From assembly GCA_004558595.1 (NCBI GenBank), contig SFCN01000063.1, positions 1-12,348 on the forward strand: a stretch of 12,348 nucleotides of DNA, written 5' to 3'. This document shows positions 1 through 6,890 of the stretch, piece after piece. How positions within the stretch are numbered: the stretch's first letter is position 1; the number at the start of each line of letters is the position of its first letter. A program made the translations under genes and the position numbers. Under the pieces are notes generated by a model. It had not been told where the DNA came from, ran no database searches, and saw only the letters and a list, made by a program, of their open reading frames with translations. The stretch is from Phascolarctobacterium sp. (lineage in GTDB: Bacteria > Bacillota > Negativicutes > Acidaminococcales > Acidaminococcaceae).

Positions 1-1
1 G

Positions 2-40
2 GCTGGCAGGCCAATAAAAGATGCACTTGTGCATGGCTAG
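2..40 (+). CDS. possible 3' end of an upstream gene (partial)
   Basis: Frame 2 is open from the window edge to a TAG at 38-40 and encodes AGRPIKDALVHG. The tail faintly resembles the C-terminal end of NUDIX ADP-ribose pyrophosphatases, which sit upstream of xerD in some Firmicutes, but twelve residues cannot establish this. Frame 1 is also open to position 117, so the choice of frame rests only on plausibility. A perfect inverted repeat, ATGCAC-TT-GTGCAT (21-34), lies inside the stretch. Confidence 0.2.
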   Translation, partial: AGRPIKDALVHG

Positions 41-65
41 TAGTATTAGGGCTATGCCCGAAAAA

Positions 66-96
66 GAAAAGCCACCCGCTATGCGGGTGGATCTTT
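66..96 (+). terminator. GC-rich hairpin before xerD, terminator-like
   Basis: An 8-bp perfect stem, CCACCCGC (72-79) and GCGGGTGG (83-90), has a 3-nt loop. An A-rich run (61-70) precedes it and ATCTTT follows. The T tract is short, so it may be a weak or bidirectional terminator of the upstream gene or an attenuating structure in the xerD leader. It ends about 20 bases before the xerD start codon. Confidence 0.5.
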
Positions 97-109
97 ACTG
101 GAGTGGAAG

Positions 110-1003
110 ATGTTTGATTATCTAGTCCTGTTTGAGCAATATTTAGCGGTGGAGCTTGGTCTGGCGGATAATACCCGTACTGCCTATCTCAGGGACCTGC
201 GGCTTTTGCAAAAGGCCCTGGGCCAAAAGAGCAGCGAGGAGCTCCTGACCGTGTCTCGGCGACAGCTACTGGCCTATTTATCCCAGCTCAAGCAGGCCGG
301 TCGCAGCCCCACCACCATCGCCCGGAAGCTGGCTTCCATTAAAGCCTTCTACCGCTTTTTAACAGCGGAGCGCTACATTCGCCGGGACCCGGCGGAGGTT
401 TTGGAGGCGGCCCAAAAGGGCATCCATCTGCCGAAATTTTTAAGCGTGCAGGAGGTGGACGAGCTCCTAGAGCAGCCCAATCTGGGCACTCTAGAGGGCT
501 ATCGGGACAAGACCATGCTGGAGACCCTCTACGCCACCGGCATGCGGGTTTCTGAATTAGTCAGCGTGCCCGTGGAGAATGTGGACCTAAAAATGCAGTA
601 CCTCATCGTCATGGGCAAGGGCTCCAAGGAGCGGATGCTGCCCTTGGGACGGACGGCTTTGAAATATTTGGAGCGTTACCTAAATGTAGTGCGTCCCCAG
701 CTCCTTCATAATAAGCCCGACAGCTGCAAGGAGCTTTTCGTCACCAGCTGGGGCGGTCCCTTGACTCGGCAGCGTGTTAACGAGCTGCTGGAGGGATACG
801 CTCAAAGCGCAGGCATAACCAAAAGGGTCACGCCCCATATGCTGCGCCATTCCTTCGCTACCCATTTGCTGAACAATGGTACGGATTTAAGGGTAGTGCA
901 GGAGCTTTTAGGTCATGCAGATATTTCTACCACGCAGATTTATACCCATCTGGATATGGCAAGACTGCGTGAAGTGTACGATAAAACTCATCCCCGAGCC
1001 TAA
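110..1003 (+). CDS. xerD: site-specific tyrosine recombinase XerD
   Basis: Tyrosine recombinase of the Xer family, 297 residues, the usual XerD length. With XerC it resolves chromosome dimers at dif in the cytoplasm. The N-terminal SAM-like core-binding domain covers about residues 1-90 and the catalytic domain about 105-290. All six catalytic positions are visible: R146 (in GMRVSEL), K170 (GKGSKER), H243 and R246 (HMLRH), H269 (LLGHADI) and the nucleophile Y278 (TQIYTH). The ATG at 110 is preceded by GGAG at 100-103. It is called XerD rather than XerC or an integrase because of the strongly XerD-like C-terminal box (ATHLLNNGTDLRVVQELLGH) and the housekeeping setting. A terminator-like hairpin separates it from whatever lies upstream, and the next gene starts 24 bases after its stop, so the two are probably cotranscribed. 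Confidence 0.93.
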   Translation: MFDYLVLFEQYLAVELGLADNTRTAYLRDLRLLQKALGQKSSEELLTVSRRQLLAYLSQLKQAGRSPTTIARKLASIKAFYRFLTAERYIRRDPAEVLEAAQKGIHLPKFLSVQEVDELLEQPNLGTLEGYRDKTMLETLYATGMRVSELVSVPVENVDLKMQYLIVMGKGSKERMLPLGRTALKYLERYLNVVRPQLLHNKPDSCKELFVTSWGGPLTRQRVNELLEGYAQSAGITKRVTPHMLRHSFATHLLNNGTDLRVVQELLGHADISTTQIYTHLDMARLREVYDKTHPRA

Positions 1004-1026
1004 GGTTGGGAGAAGGGAGTCATTTT

Positions 1027-1326
1027 ATGGCAACAAGAAGAAGAAAAAGCTCATCCGGCGGGAAATATATTATCCTTGGCCTCATCGGCATTATCGCCAT
1101 TTTAGCCGTGGCCTGTGGCTTCTTTTACGCCAACGACCGCAGCAAAAAGGACGTGGGCGACAGCCAGAGCAAGGCTCCGGCCAAGGAGGTTAATCTTTTG
1201 GACGAATCCATCGAGGCTCAGCGTCTAGTGGATAATATCCTGCTGCAAAAGGATAATTGGCAGCTCATCGAAAACGACAACGGCAAAAAGAACGTGGAGG
1301 TGGAGGAGTCCGGGGCTAAGGTTTAA
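1027..1326 (+). CDS. divergent polysaccharide deacetylase, N-terminal fragment (frameshifted)
   Basis: This is the first part of a gene broken by a frameshift. The start ATG at 1027 has AAGGGAG at 1013-1019, a better choice than the TTG at 1006. The product opens with basic residues (ATRRRK), then one hydrophobic membrane segment at about residues 13-35 (IILGLIGIIAILAVACGFF), then a polar linker. The frame stops at TAA 1324-1326. The +1 frame continues at once from about 1322 with coherent sequence (FKAEVGITVKAG...) leading into a DUF610/YibQ deacetylase domain. Removing one base from the GG before TTT at about 1319-1322 would restore a single protein of about 370 residues: signal anchor, linker and extracytoplasmic deacetylase-like domain. 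It may be a pseudogene, an assembly error or, less likely, a programmed +1 shift. Confidence 0.75.
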   Translation: MATRRRKSSSGGKYIILGLIGIIAILAVACGFFYANDRSKKDVGDSQSKAPAKEVNLLDESIEAQRLVDNILLQKDNWQLIENDNGKKNVEVEESGAKV

Positions 1327-1411
1327 GGCCGAGGTAGGTATTACGGTCAAGGCCGGCTCCGGCAGCAAAAGCTTCGTCACCGATACCATCGTCTTTTTCC
1401 ACAATGCTAAT

Positions 1412-2140
1412 TTGAAGAAAAAGGATAAGGACGTGAAGGATCTGCCCGAGGAGCCCGTGGAGGAGCCTCGTCAGTACCAGGGTAAATTGGCCGTTATCGT
1501 GGACGATTGCGGCGCCGACATGACCACCGTGCGGGCCCTGCTGAACACGGGCTTGCCCTTTAGCTACGCCATTTTACCGGATAAGGAATTCTCCAGCGAC
1601 ATTTTAGAAATGGTCAAAAGTCGTGGCAAGGCGCCCATGCTGCATTTGCCCATGGAGCCCTTGAGCCGCAGCGCTATGAGCGAGGGCAACCGCACCATTA
1701 TGACCAATACGAGCGCCGCGACCCAGCAGGCCTTGGTACGCAAGCATTTGCAGAGCCTGCCCGGAGTCATCGGCGTGAATAATCATCAGGGCTCCAAGGC
1801 CACCGCCGATAAGGCCACCATGAAGGCCGTGCTGCAGGTGCTGAAAAAGGAAAATGTTTTCTTCGTGGACTCTCGCACCAATTCAGCCTCCATCGCTCGT
1901 GACATGGCCAAGCAAATGGGCGTTGCCACCGCTCGCAACGATATTTTCCTAGACAATAGCAGCAACGTGGAGGATATCCGCAAGCAAATCTACAAGGCCT
2001 TCGCTATGGCCGAAAAAAATGGCAGCGCCATCGCCATCTGCCACGCCCGCAAAAACACCGCCAAATGCTGGCAAATGTATGCGGAGGATTTCAAAAAGAG
2101 CGGCATTACCTTTGTACCCGTGAATAAACTTTTATATTAA
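1412..2140 (+). CDS. divergent polysaccharide deacetylase (DUF610/YibQ), catalytic fragment
   Basis: C-terminal part of the frameshifted gene. The homologous frame is open from 1322; the first usable start in frame, TTG at 1412, has no visible ribosome binding site, so an independent start is doubtful. The domain matches the divergent polysaccharide deacetylase family, a (beta/alpha)-barrel related to NodB carbohydrate esterases. Numbered from 1412, the motifs are VIVDDCG (D31, D32), HLPMEP (from H78), GVNNHQGS (121-128), FVDSRT (151-156), DIFLDN (177-182) and ICHARKNT (H211), ending in the typical FVPVNKLL. The family is predicted to act on cell-envelope glycan; the true substrate is not established. 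The next gene follows after 27 bases. Confidence 0.82.
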   Translation: MKKKDKDVKDLPEEPVEEPRQYQGKLAVIVDDCGADMTTVRALLNTGLPFSYAILPDKEFSSDILEMVKSRGKAPMLHLPMEPLSRSAMSEGNRTIMTNTSAATQQALVRKHLQSLPGVIGVNNHQGSKATADKATMKAVLQVLKKENVFFVDSRTNSASIARDMAKQMGVATARNDIFLDNSSNVEDIRKQIYKAFAMAEKNGSAIAICHARKNTAKCWQMYAEDFKKSGITFVPVNKLLY

Positions 2141-2167
2141 TTTTACAAATAAAGAAGGTATCCTTAC

Positions 2168-3415
2168 ATGGCAAATTATGTGGACGAAACCATCGCCAAA
2201 TATGAAAAGTATATTAATCCGGCCCAGGCGAAGCTTTTTCGCTTTATGGGCTTAGGTAGCGTGGAGGCCCAGGCCCAGGGCTGGACCATCAGCGACAGCG
2301 AGGGCCAGGACTTTATCGACTGCCTGGGCGGCTACGGCATGTTCGCCCTGGGCCACCGTCATCCCAAGGTAGTAGCCGCTGTGGAGCAAGTGCTCCACAG
2401 CATGCCCATGTGCGGCAAGGTCCTCTTTAATCGGCCCATGGCCGATTTGGCAGAGGCCCTGGCCGCCATCACCCCCGGGGAGCTGCAGTATAGCTTCTTC
2501 GTGAACAGCGGCACCGAGGCCGTGGAGGGCTGCCTCAAGGTAGCTCGCCTAGCCACCAAGCGCAGCAAATTCGTAGCCGCGAACAACGCTTTTCACGGCA
2601 AAACCTTCGGCAGCCTGACGGCCACGGGCAGGGAGCTGTACCGGGAGCCCTTTAAGCCTCTATTAAGCGGCTTCACCCATGTGGAATACGGCGACGCTGA
2701 GGCCTTGTCCGCGGCAGTGGACGAGGAAACGGCAGCGGTTATCCTGGAGCCCATTCAGGGCGAGGGCGGTATCATCGTGCCTCCGGCAGGATATTTACGG
2801 CGAGCCAAGGAAATTTGTCAGGCTAAGGGAGCGCTCCTCATCGCCGACGAGGTGCAGACCGGTATCGGTCGCACCGGCGACTGGTTCGGCGTGGACGCCG
2901 AGGGCGTGGAGCCGGACCTGATGGCCTGCGCTAAGGCCTTGGGCGGCGGCGTGATGCCCATTGGCGCCATTATCGGCAACGCAAGGGCTTGGCAGGGCCT
3001 TATTGAAGCACCCTTCCTCCATACCTCCACCTTCGGCGGCAACCAATTGGCTTGCGCCGCCGGCGTGGCGACCATCCAGACCATTCGGGAGGAGAACATC
3101 CTCGAGCGAGGCCGTGAGCAGGGAGCTTATCTAAAGGCAGGCCTTGAGCGCATCGCCGCCGAATTCCCTCAGGTTATTACCCAGGTCCGCGGTCGTGGCA
3201 TGATGCTGGGCATCGAGCTCACCAAGGAGGGAGCAGGGGGTATGCTCATGAGCCTGATGATTATGAAGCATATTATCGTGGCCTATACCCTGAATAATCC
3301 TAAGGTTATCCGTATGGAGCCGCCGCTGATTATGCCTAGGGAGGTTATTGACCACGTCTTGGAGGAATTCCGTGACGCGGTGAAGCAAACTGCCGATGTC
3401 ATCGAAGATTTATAA
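2168..3415 (+). CDS. class III aminotransferase, putrescine/ornithine type
   Basis: PLP-dependent fold-type I, class III aminotransferase of 415 residues. Expected motifs are in order: NSGTEAVE (113-120, phosphate cup), FHGKTFGSLTATG (142-154), EPIQGEGG (194-201), IADEVQTGIGRTG (225-237, with D227 contacting the PLP pyridine nitrogen), the Schiff-base lysine K256 in ACAKALGGG, and TSTFGGN (286-292). The sequence resembles putrescine or ornithine aminotransferases (YgjG/PatA, RocD) more than ArgD, because of the long N-terminal section before the GGYGMFALGHRHP motif. The expected chemistry is transfer of a terminal amino group to 2-oxoglutarate. The substrate cannot be fixed from sequence alone and no polyamine genes are adjacent. 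AGAAGGT at 2153-2159 precedes the ATG. The stop codon lies inside the left inverted repeat of the element at 3412-3543. Confidence 0.85.
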   Translation: MANYVDETIAKYEKYINPAQAKLFRFMGLGSVEAQAQGWTISDSEGQDFIDCLGGYGMFALGHRHPKVVAAVEQVLHSMPMCGKVLFNRPMADLAEALAAITPGELQYSFFVNSGTEAVEGCLKVARLATKRSKFVAANNAFHGKTFGSLTATGRELYREPFKPLLSGFTHVEYGDAEALSAAVDEETAAVILEPIQGEGGIIVPPAGYLRRAKEICQAKGALLIADEVQTGIGRTGDWFGVDAEGVEPDLMACAKALGGGVMPIGAIIGNARAWQGLIEAPFLHTSTFGGNQLACAAGVATIQTIREENILERGREQGAYLKAGLERIAAEFPQVITQVRGRGMMLGIELTKEGAGGMLMSLMIMKHIIVAYTLNNPKVIRMEPPLIMPREVIDHVLEEFRDAVKQTADVIEDL

Positions 3416-3543
3416 TCGTCCATAAGGCACCATCTACTTCGTTGCGGCTCCTAGGAGTACTAAATGTACGCCGTCGTCGCCGCGCCTCGTATCTGGTACC
3501 TTCTGAACGATTATCTGTATCTGGCCTTTGCCGTGACGATTAT
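3412..3543. repeat. structured intergenic element with inverted-repeat ends (MITE/REP-like)
   Basis: The ends are a perfect 9-bp inverted repeat: ATAATCGTC (3412-3420) and GACGATTAT (3535-3543). The interior folds into a long imperfect hairpin: AAGGCACCA (3424-3432) pairs with TGGTACCTT (3494-3502) at 8 of 9 positions, and GCGGC (3444-3448) can pair with GCCGC. It also contains the palindrome CTCCTAGGAG (3448-3457) and a small hairpin GTAC-TAAAT-GTAC (3457-3469). The right part holds an imperfect tandem repeat of about 29 bp, GTATCTGG...ACGATTATCT (3489-3516 and 3518-3545). The element starts on the aminotransferase stop codon and ends just before the next ribosome binding site (AAAGGAG, 3546-3552). 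No copy elsewhere in the window was seen. Confidence 0.6.
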
Positions 3544-3562
3544 CTAAAGGAGAAGAAAAATT

Positions 3563-3997
3563 ATGCCCTATGTTGAAGTGAAAAAAACCATTAACGCTGC
3601 TCCGTCCACAATCTACCAGATTGTGAAGGACATGGCCGCTTATCCTAATTTCATGAAGGATTTGGTCAGCGTAGAAATCCTCGAGCGGGGCGATGACTAT
3701 ACTATTTCCCACTGGGTCAGCAATGTGGATGGTCGCAAAATCATCTGGACCGAGCGGGATACCTTCTATCCGGAGCAAAATAAAATCACCTACGCCCAAA
3801 CGGAAGGCGATTTAAAAAAGATGGAAGGTGAGTGGAACATCGTTCCTCAGGGAGATGCCTGTGAAGTAACCCTGTCCGTGGACTTCGAATTCGGCATTCC
3901 CATGATTGCAGGTTTGCTCAATCCTATTTTAAAGAAAAAAGTTCGTGAAAACAGTGAAAATATGTTGACATCTATTAAAGAGCAAATTGAAAAATAA
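3563..3997 (+). CDS. SRPBCC / polyketide cyclase-dehydrase (COQ10/START-like) family protein
   Basis: A 144-residue single-domain protein with the pattern of the START/Bet v1-like (SRPBCC) helix-grip fold. It has an opening beta strand (YVEVKKTINAAPSTIYQIVKDM), the family-typical YPNFMKDLVSVEIL, alternating strands at about 45-110 and a long C-terminal helix (about 115-143) after the conserved GIPMIAGLLNPILKK. Such proteins bind hydrophobic ligands in a cavity; the family includes COQ10-like lipid binders and aromatase/cyclase domains. No ligand can be named here. AAAGGAG (3546-3552) precedes the ATG. It lacks a signal peptide and is probably cytoplasmic. The intergenic element lies directly upstream, and the next gene has its own promoter overlapping this gene's 3' end. 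Confidence 0.75.
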   Translation: MPYVEVKKTINAAPSTIYQIVKDMAAYPNFMKDLVSVEILERGDDYTISHWVSNVDGRKIIWTERDTFYPEQNKITYAQTEGDLKKMEGEWNIVPQGDACEVTLSVDFEFGIPMIAGLLNPILKKKVRENSENMLTSIKEQIEK

Positions 3998-4015
3998 CCA
4001 CGCTCTTGCTATAAT
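3987..4015 (+). promoter_or_regulatory. sigma-A promoter for htpX (extended -10)
   Basis: The -35 TTGAAA (3987-3992), 17-bp spacer and -10 TATAAT (4010-4015) are near consensus. A TG at 4007-4008 makes it an extended -10. The -35 overlaps the 3' end of the upstream coding region, and transcription would start about 55-60 bases before the htpX start codon. Confidence 0.72.
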
Positions 4016-4078
4016 AAAAGTAGCGCAGCAAATGCGCGAGCTTCAAGAATTTGTTTTTAATGAGGAGGAAACTATTTA

Positions 4079-4918
4079 ATGAAAACTGCTTTTCTTATGG
4101 CACTGATGACCATGCTGCTCATGGCCATTGGTGACTATTTCGGCGGTCTGCAGGGCATGACCATCATGCTGGTTTTTGGCGTGGCCATGAACTTTTTCAC
4201 CTACTGGAACAGCGATAAAATGGTGCTGGCCCATTACGGAGCCCAGGAAGTGAACGCTAGAACCGCTCCTAGATTGTACGGTATCGTAAAACGCTTGGCC
4301 GACCGGGCTAAGCTGCCCATGCCCAAGGTATATATTATCGACAGCCCCGTGCCCAACGCCTTCGCTACGGGCCGTAATCCGGAGCACGCCGCGGTAGCGG
4401 TGAACACCGCTCTGGCCGACCTGCTGGACGAGGACGAATTAGCCGGCGTATTGGCCCATGAATTGAGCCATGTGAAGCACCGGGACATTTTAATCAGCAC
4501 CGTAGCCGCTTCCATGGCCGGCGCTATTTCCACCATCGCTCAATGGGGTATGTTCCTCGGCGGTGGCCGTGACGAGAACGGCGAAAGCCGCAATCCCTTC
4601 GCCACTATTTTGGTGATGATCCTCGCTCCCATGGCCGCAGCCCTCATTCAAATGGCTGTGTCCCGCTCCCGTGAGTATATGGCCGATAAATCCGGTGGCG
4701 AGCTCTGCGGTAACCCCAACGCTTTGGCCGACGCGCTGCTGAAAATCGAAGCCTTCGCTAGAAGACGGGTTATGCCCGGCGCTACGGAGGCCACTGCCCA
4801 CATGTTCATCATCAACCCCTTCTCCGGCGTGAACATGAGACAATTATTCAGCACTCATCCGCCCACAGAAGAGCGTGTACGCCTGCTCCGTGAGCAAGCC
4901 CGCGCTATGCGCAAATAA
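4079..4918 (+). CDS. htpX: membrane zinc metalloprotease HtpX
   Basis: M48B-family integral membrane protease of 279 residues, the usual HtpX length. It degrades damaged or misfolded membrane proteins from the cytoplasmic side. Two N-terminal hydrophobic segments lie at about residues 3-20 and 25-42. The zinc site is HELSH (H127, E128, H131), with the third ligand E199 in SRSREYMAD. Two further hydrophobic stretches lie at about 139-160 and 174-194. The family C-terminal feature FSTHPPTEERVRLL is at 257-270. AGGAGG at 4063-4068 precedes the ATG. The gene has its own strong promoter at 3987-4015. In many bacteria htpX is induced by envelope stress, but no stress-specific operator is evident here. 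Confidence 0.94.
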   Translation: MKTAFLMALMTMLLMAIGDYFGGLQGMTIMLVFGVAMNFFTYWNSDKMVLAHYGAQEVNARTAPRLYGIVKRLADRAKLPMPKVYIIDSPVPNAFATGRNPEHAAVAVNTALADLLDEDELAGVLAHELSHVKHRDILISTVAASMAGAISTIAQWGMFLGGGRDENGESRNPFATILVMILAPMAAALIQMAVSRSREYMADKSGGELCGNPNALADALLKIEAFARRRVMPGATEATAHMFIINPFSGVNMRQLFSTHPPTEERVRLLREQARAMRK

Positions 4919-4935
4919 GAAAAAGCGTAAAAATG

Positions 4936-4964
4936 TTGGCATTTTCGGCTAATTCTAGTATAAT
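4936..4964 (+). promoter_or_regulatory. sigma-A promoter for ndk
   Basis: The -35 TTGGCA (4936-4941), 17-bp spacer and -10 TATAAT (4959-4964) lie in an AT-rich gap after htpX. A second TATAAT occurs at 4976-4981 but lacks a good -35 at the right distance. This could be a tandem start site or chance. Confidence 0.72.
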
Positions 4965-5031
4965 TAGTATTGGACTATAATCGTGACTGCGATTTAGTAT
5001 AACAAATCAATTTATGTTAGGAGAGATTCCA

Positions 5032-5451
5032 ATGGCTATTGAAAAGACTTTTATTCTGGTTAAACCCGACGGCGTAAAGAAAAACCTGGTTGGCAACATT
5101 TTGGCTCGTTTCGAAGCAAAGGGCTTGAAAATCGTCGCTTTGAAAATGATCGTAGCTCCCAAAGAGGTTGCTGAAACCCACTATGCTGAGCACAAGGAAA
5201 AACCCTTCTTTGGCGAACTGGTTGACTTCATCACCTCTTCTCCGCTGGTTGCCGCTGTAATTGAAGGCGAAAACGCTATTAAGGCTGTTCGTCAACTGAA
5301 CGGCGCTACCAATCCGCTGGAAGCTGTTCCCGGCTCCATCCGTGGCGACTATGCTCTGACCATCGGCGAAAACATCGTTCACGGCTCCGATAGCCCGGAA
5401 GCTGCTGCTCGTGAAATCGCTAACTGGTTCAAACCCGAAGAAATCTGCTAA
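5032..5451 (+). CDS. ndk: nucleoside diphosphate kinase
   Basis: Transfers the gamma phosphate of ATP to nucleoside diphosphates, balancing NTP and dNTP pools in the cytoplasm. The product is 139 residues, normal for bacterial Ndk. K11 in VKPDGV, the R-x-x-x-G-A-T-NP segment (R87 to P95), RGDYAL (104-109) and the signature NIVHGSDS (114-121) with phosphoacceptor H117 are all present. The ATG at 5032 is chosen over the in-frame ATG at 5014 because AGGAGA (5019-5024) sits 7 bases before it and the product then begins MAIEKTF, as in the family. Codon choice is less G-ending than in neighbouring genes, which fits high expression. A strong terminator follows, so the gene is probably monocistronic. 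Confidence 0.96.
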   Translation: MAIEKTFILVKPDGVKKNLVGNILARFEAKGLKIVALKMIVAPKEVAETHYAEHKEKPFFGELVDFITSSPLVAAVIEGENAIKAVRQLNGATNPLEAVPGSIRGDYALTIGENIVHGSDSPEAAAREIANWFKPEEIC

Positions 5452-5476
5452 TTTGAGCTGCTCTTTCTAAAACTTA

Positions 5477-5512
5477 ACCCCCATGTTTATTCCATGCATG
5501 GGGGTGTTTTTT
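5477..5512 (+). terminator. Rho-independent terminator after ndk
   Basis: A 9-bp perfect stem, ACCCCCATG (5477-5485) with CATGGGGGT (5497-5505), has an 11-nt loop and is followed by G and six T (5507-5512). It lies 25 bases after the ndk stop codon. Confidence 0.9.
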
Positions 5513-5599
5513 GTAATGGGGCTTATATTTTAGCTGACAAAGTGCTTGTCGTTTGAAATATAACTCTCACATATTTTTAGTGATGAAAGGATGATTTAT

Positions 5600-6112
5600 A
5601 TGAAAAAAGCTGCTGTTTACACTCGTACTGGCGATAAGGGTACCACCGGTTTATACACCGGCGAGCGTGTGCCCAAGCAATCTCTCAGAGTAGAGGCCTA
5701 TGGCACCGTGGACGAAATCACCTCCGCTTTGGGCTTGGCTCGCGCCCAAGCTACCCGCGAGGACGTGAAGGAAACCATTTTCAATGTGCAAAAGCTGCTC
5801 ATGAGCGTCATGGCCGACATCGCCAGCCTGAATTTGCCCGAGCCCTATATTAAAGAAGAGCATGTGAAGCTCTTTGAAAGCACCATCGATAAATTCGACG
5901 CTCTGCTGCAGCCCCTGGGTCATTTCCTGATCCCCGGCGACACCGTAGCCGCCGCCGCTCTGGACATCGCCCGCACCACCACCCGTCGCGCGGAGCGCTG
6001 CCTGCTGCGTTTGGCCGAAACCGAAGAGGTTAACCCCAACGTGCTCATCTGCCTGAACCGCCTGAGCGATCTGTGCTTCATTTTGGCTCGCGTGGAAAGC
6101 GAAGTAAAATAA
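5600..6112 (+). CDS. cob(I)yrinic acid a,c-diamide adenosyltransferase, PduO type
   Basis: ATP:corrinoid adenosyltransferase of the PduO/MMAB family, which makes adenosylcobalamin from cob(I)alamin and ATP. The product is 170 residues, about 18 kDa, a trimeric helical bundle in the family. Motifs are the N-terminal ATP-binding TRTGDKGTTGLYTG (8-21), RVEAYGTVDEITSALG (30-45), the arginine-rich IARTTTRRAER (123-133) and NRLSDLCFILAR (153-164). The ATG at 5600 has GAAAGGA (5585-5591) at good spacing; the upstream in-frame ATG at 5591 lies on that site. The gene sits between two terminators and so is likely transcribed alone. I could not find a convincing promoter in 5513-5599, nor a B12 riboswitch. 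Negativicutes often depend on B12 for methylmalonyl-CoA mutase, which would fit. Confidence 0.92.
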   Translation: MKKAAVYTRTGDKGTTGLYTGERVPKQSLRVEAYGTVDEITSALGLARAQATREDVKETIFNVQKLLMSVMADIASLNLPEPYIKEEHVKLFESTIDKFDALLQPLGHFLIPGDTVAAAALDIARTTTRRAERCLLRLAETEEVNPNVLICLNRLSDLCFILARVESEVK

Positions 6113-6139
6113 GTCCTTGTTTAGCAAGCTAGTTTCCTT

Positions 6140-6174
6140 AAGCTCCCTACCTAGGTAGGGAGCTTCGCTTTTTT
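6140..6174 (+). terminator. Rho-independent terminator after the adenosyltransferase gene
   Basis: A perfect 26-base palindrome spans 6140-6165 (arms AAGCTCCCTACCT and AGGTAGGGAGCTT). It is followed by CGC and six T (6169-6174). It begins 28 bases after the stop codon. Confidence 0.92.
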
Positions 6175-6228
6175 CTGAACGTTTTTGGCTAGGACGGGGG
6201 AGAATATTCAGATTTTCCCCGATTTCAC

Positions 6229-6257
6229 TTTACCAGCATTCCTGAATGTGATAGAAT
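6229..6257 (+). promoter_or_regulatory. promoter and candidate operator for the xpt operon
   Basis: The -35 TTTACC (6229-6234), 17-bp spacer and -10 TAGAAT (6252-6257) carry an extended TG at 6249-6250. The spacer contains a perfect inverted repeat CATTC-CT-GAATG (6237-6248), well placed for a repressor. Further upstream, GGGGA (6197-6201) and TCCCC (6216-6220) flank the palindrome GAATATTC (6202-6209). I saw none of the conserved core of a purine riboswitch in the roughly 45-base leader. Confidence 0.55.
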
Positions 6258-6304
6258 TAAAGTCATCAATCGCAAGGCTATTTTGACAAAACGGAGGGGT
6301 TTGT

Positions 6305-6889
6305 ATGGATTTATTGGAGGAAAAAATTCTTAAGGATGGCGTGATCAAAAGCGGCAACGTGCTGAAGGTGGATAGCTTTTTGAACCATCAGATCGACGTG
6401 CCCTTTATCGCGGAGCTGGGCAAAGAGTTCAAGCGTCAGTTCGCTGACCGTCCCATCAACAAGATTTTGACCATTGAAGCTTCCGGTATCGGTATCGCCA
6501 GCGTGGCCGCCATGTTTTTTCAAGTGCCCGTGGTTTTCGCGAAAAAAACCAGCGGCTCCAACATGGATAAGGATGTGTATTTTACCCAAATCTATTCCTA
6601 CACGCATAGCAAGACCAATGACGTGGTAGTTTCCAAAAAATATCTGTCGAAAAATGACCATGTGCTGATTATCGACGACTTTTTAGCCAATGGCTGCGCC
6701 CTGGAGGGCTTGATGGACATCGTCCGTCAAGCCGGCGGTACGGTGGAGGGCATTGGCGTGGCCATTGAAAAGGGCTTCCAGGGCGGTGGCGACAAGCTAC
6801 GCGAAATGGGCGTAAACCTGCATTCCTTGGCTATTATCGATAAAATGGACGCTGCTAGCGGTACCATTCAGTTCCGAAAGGAGAGCTAA
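6305..6889 (+). CDS. xpt: xanthine phosphoribosyltransferase
   Basis: Purine salvage enzyme converting xanthine and PRPP to XMP. The product is 194 residues, the same length as Bacillus subtilis Xpt, and has the family start MDLLEEKI and the LKVDSFLNHQIDV segment (20-32). Other features are LTIEASGIG (55-63), the flexible-loop region KKTSGSNM (80-87) and the PRPP-binding loop VLIIDDFLANGCA (120-132). GGAGGGG (6293-6299) precedes the ATG. A single base separates its stop from the start of the xanthine permease gene, so the two are translationally close and cotranscribed: import of xanthine followed by trapping as XMP. It is distinguished from adenine phosphoribosyltransferase by the Xpt-specific N-terminus and by this neighbour. 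Confidence 0.94.
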   Translation: MDLLEEKILKDGVIKSGNVLKVDSFLNHQIDVPFIAELGKEFKRQFADRPINKILTIEASGIGIASVAAMFFQVPVVFAKKTSGSNMDKDVYFTQIYSYTHSKTNDVVVSKKYLSKNDHVLIIDDFLANGCALEGLMDIVRQAGGTVEGIGVAIEKGFQGGGDKLREMGVNLHSLAIIDKMDAASGTIQFRKES

Positions 6890-6890
6890 T

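Noticed and set aside
915..1193. Plus-strand open frame overlapping the xerD end and the deacetylase start
   Set aside because: It is out of frame with both recognised proteins and has low-complexity, arginine-rich sequence and no suitable start signal.
6283..6288. TTGACA matching a perfect -35 just before xpt
   Set aside because: The matching -10 position would fall inside the ribosome binding site and start codon region and has no TATAAT-like sequence; the promoter at 6229-6257 fits better.
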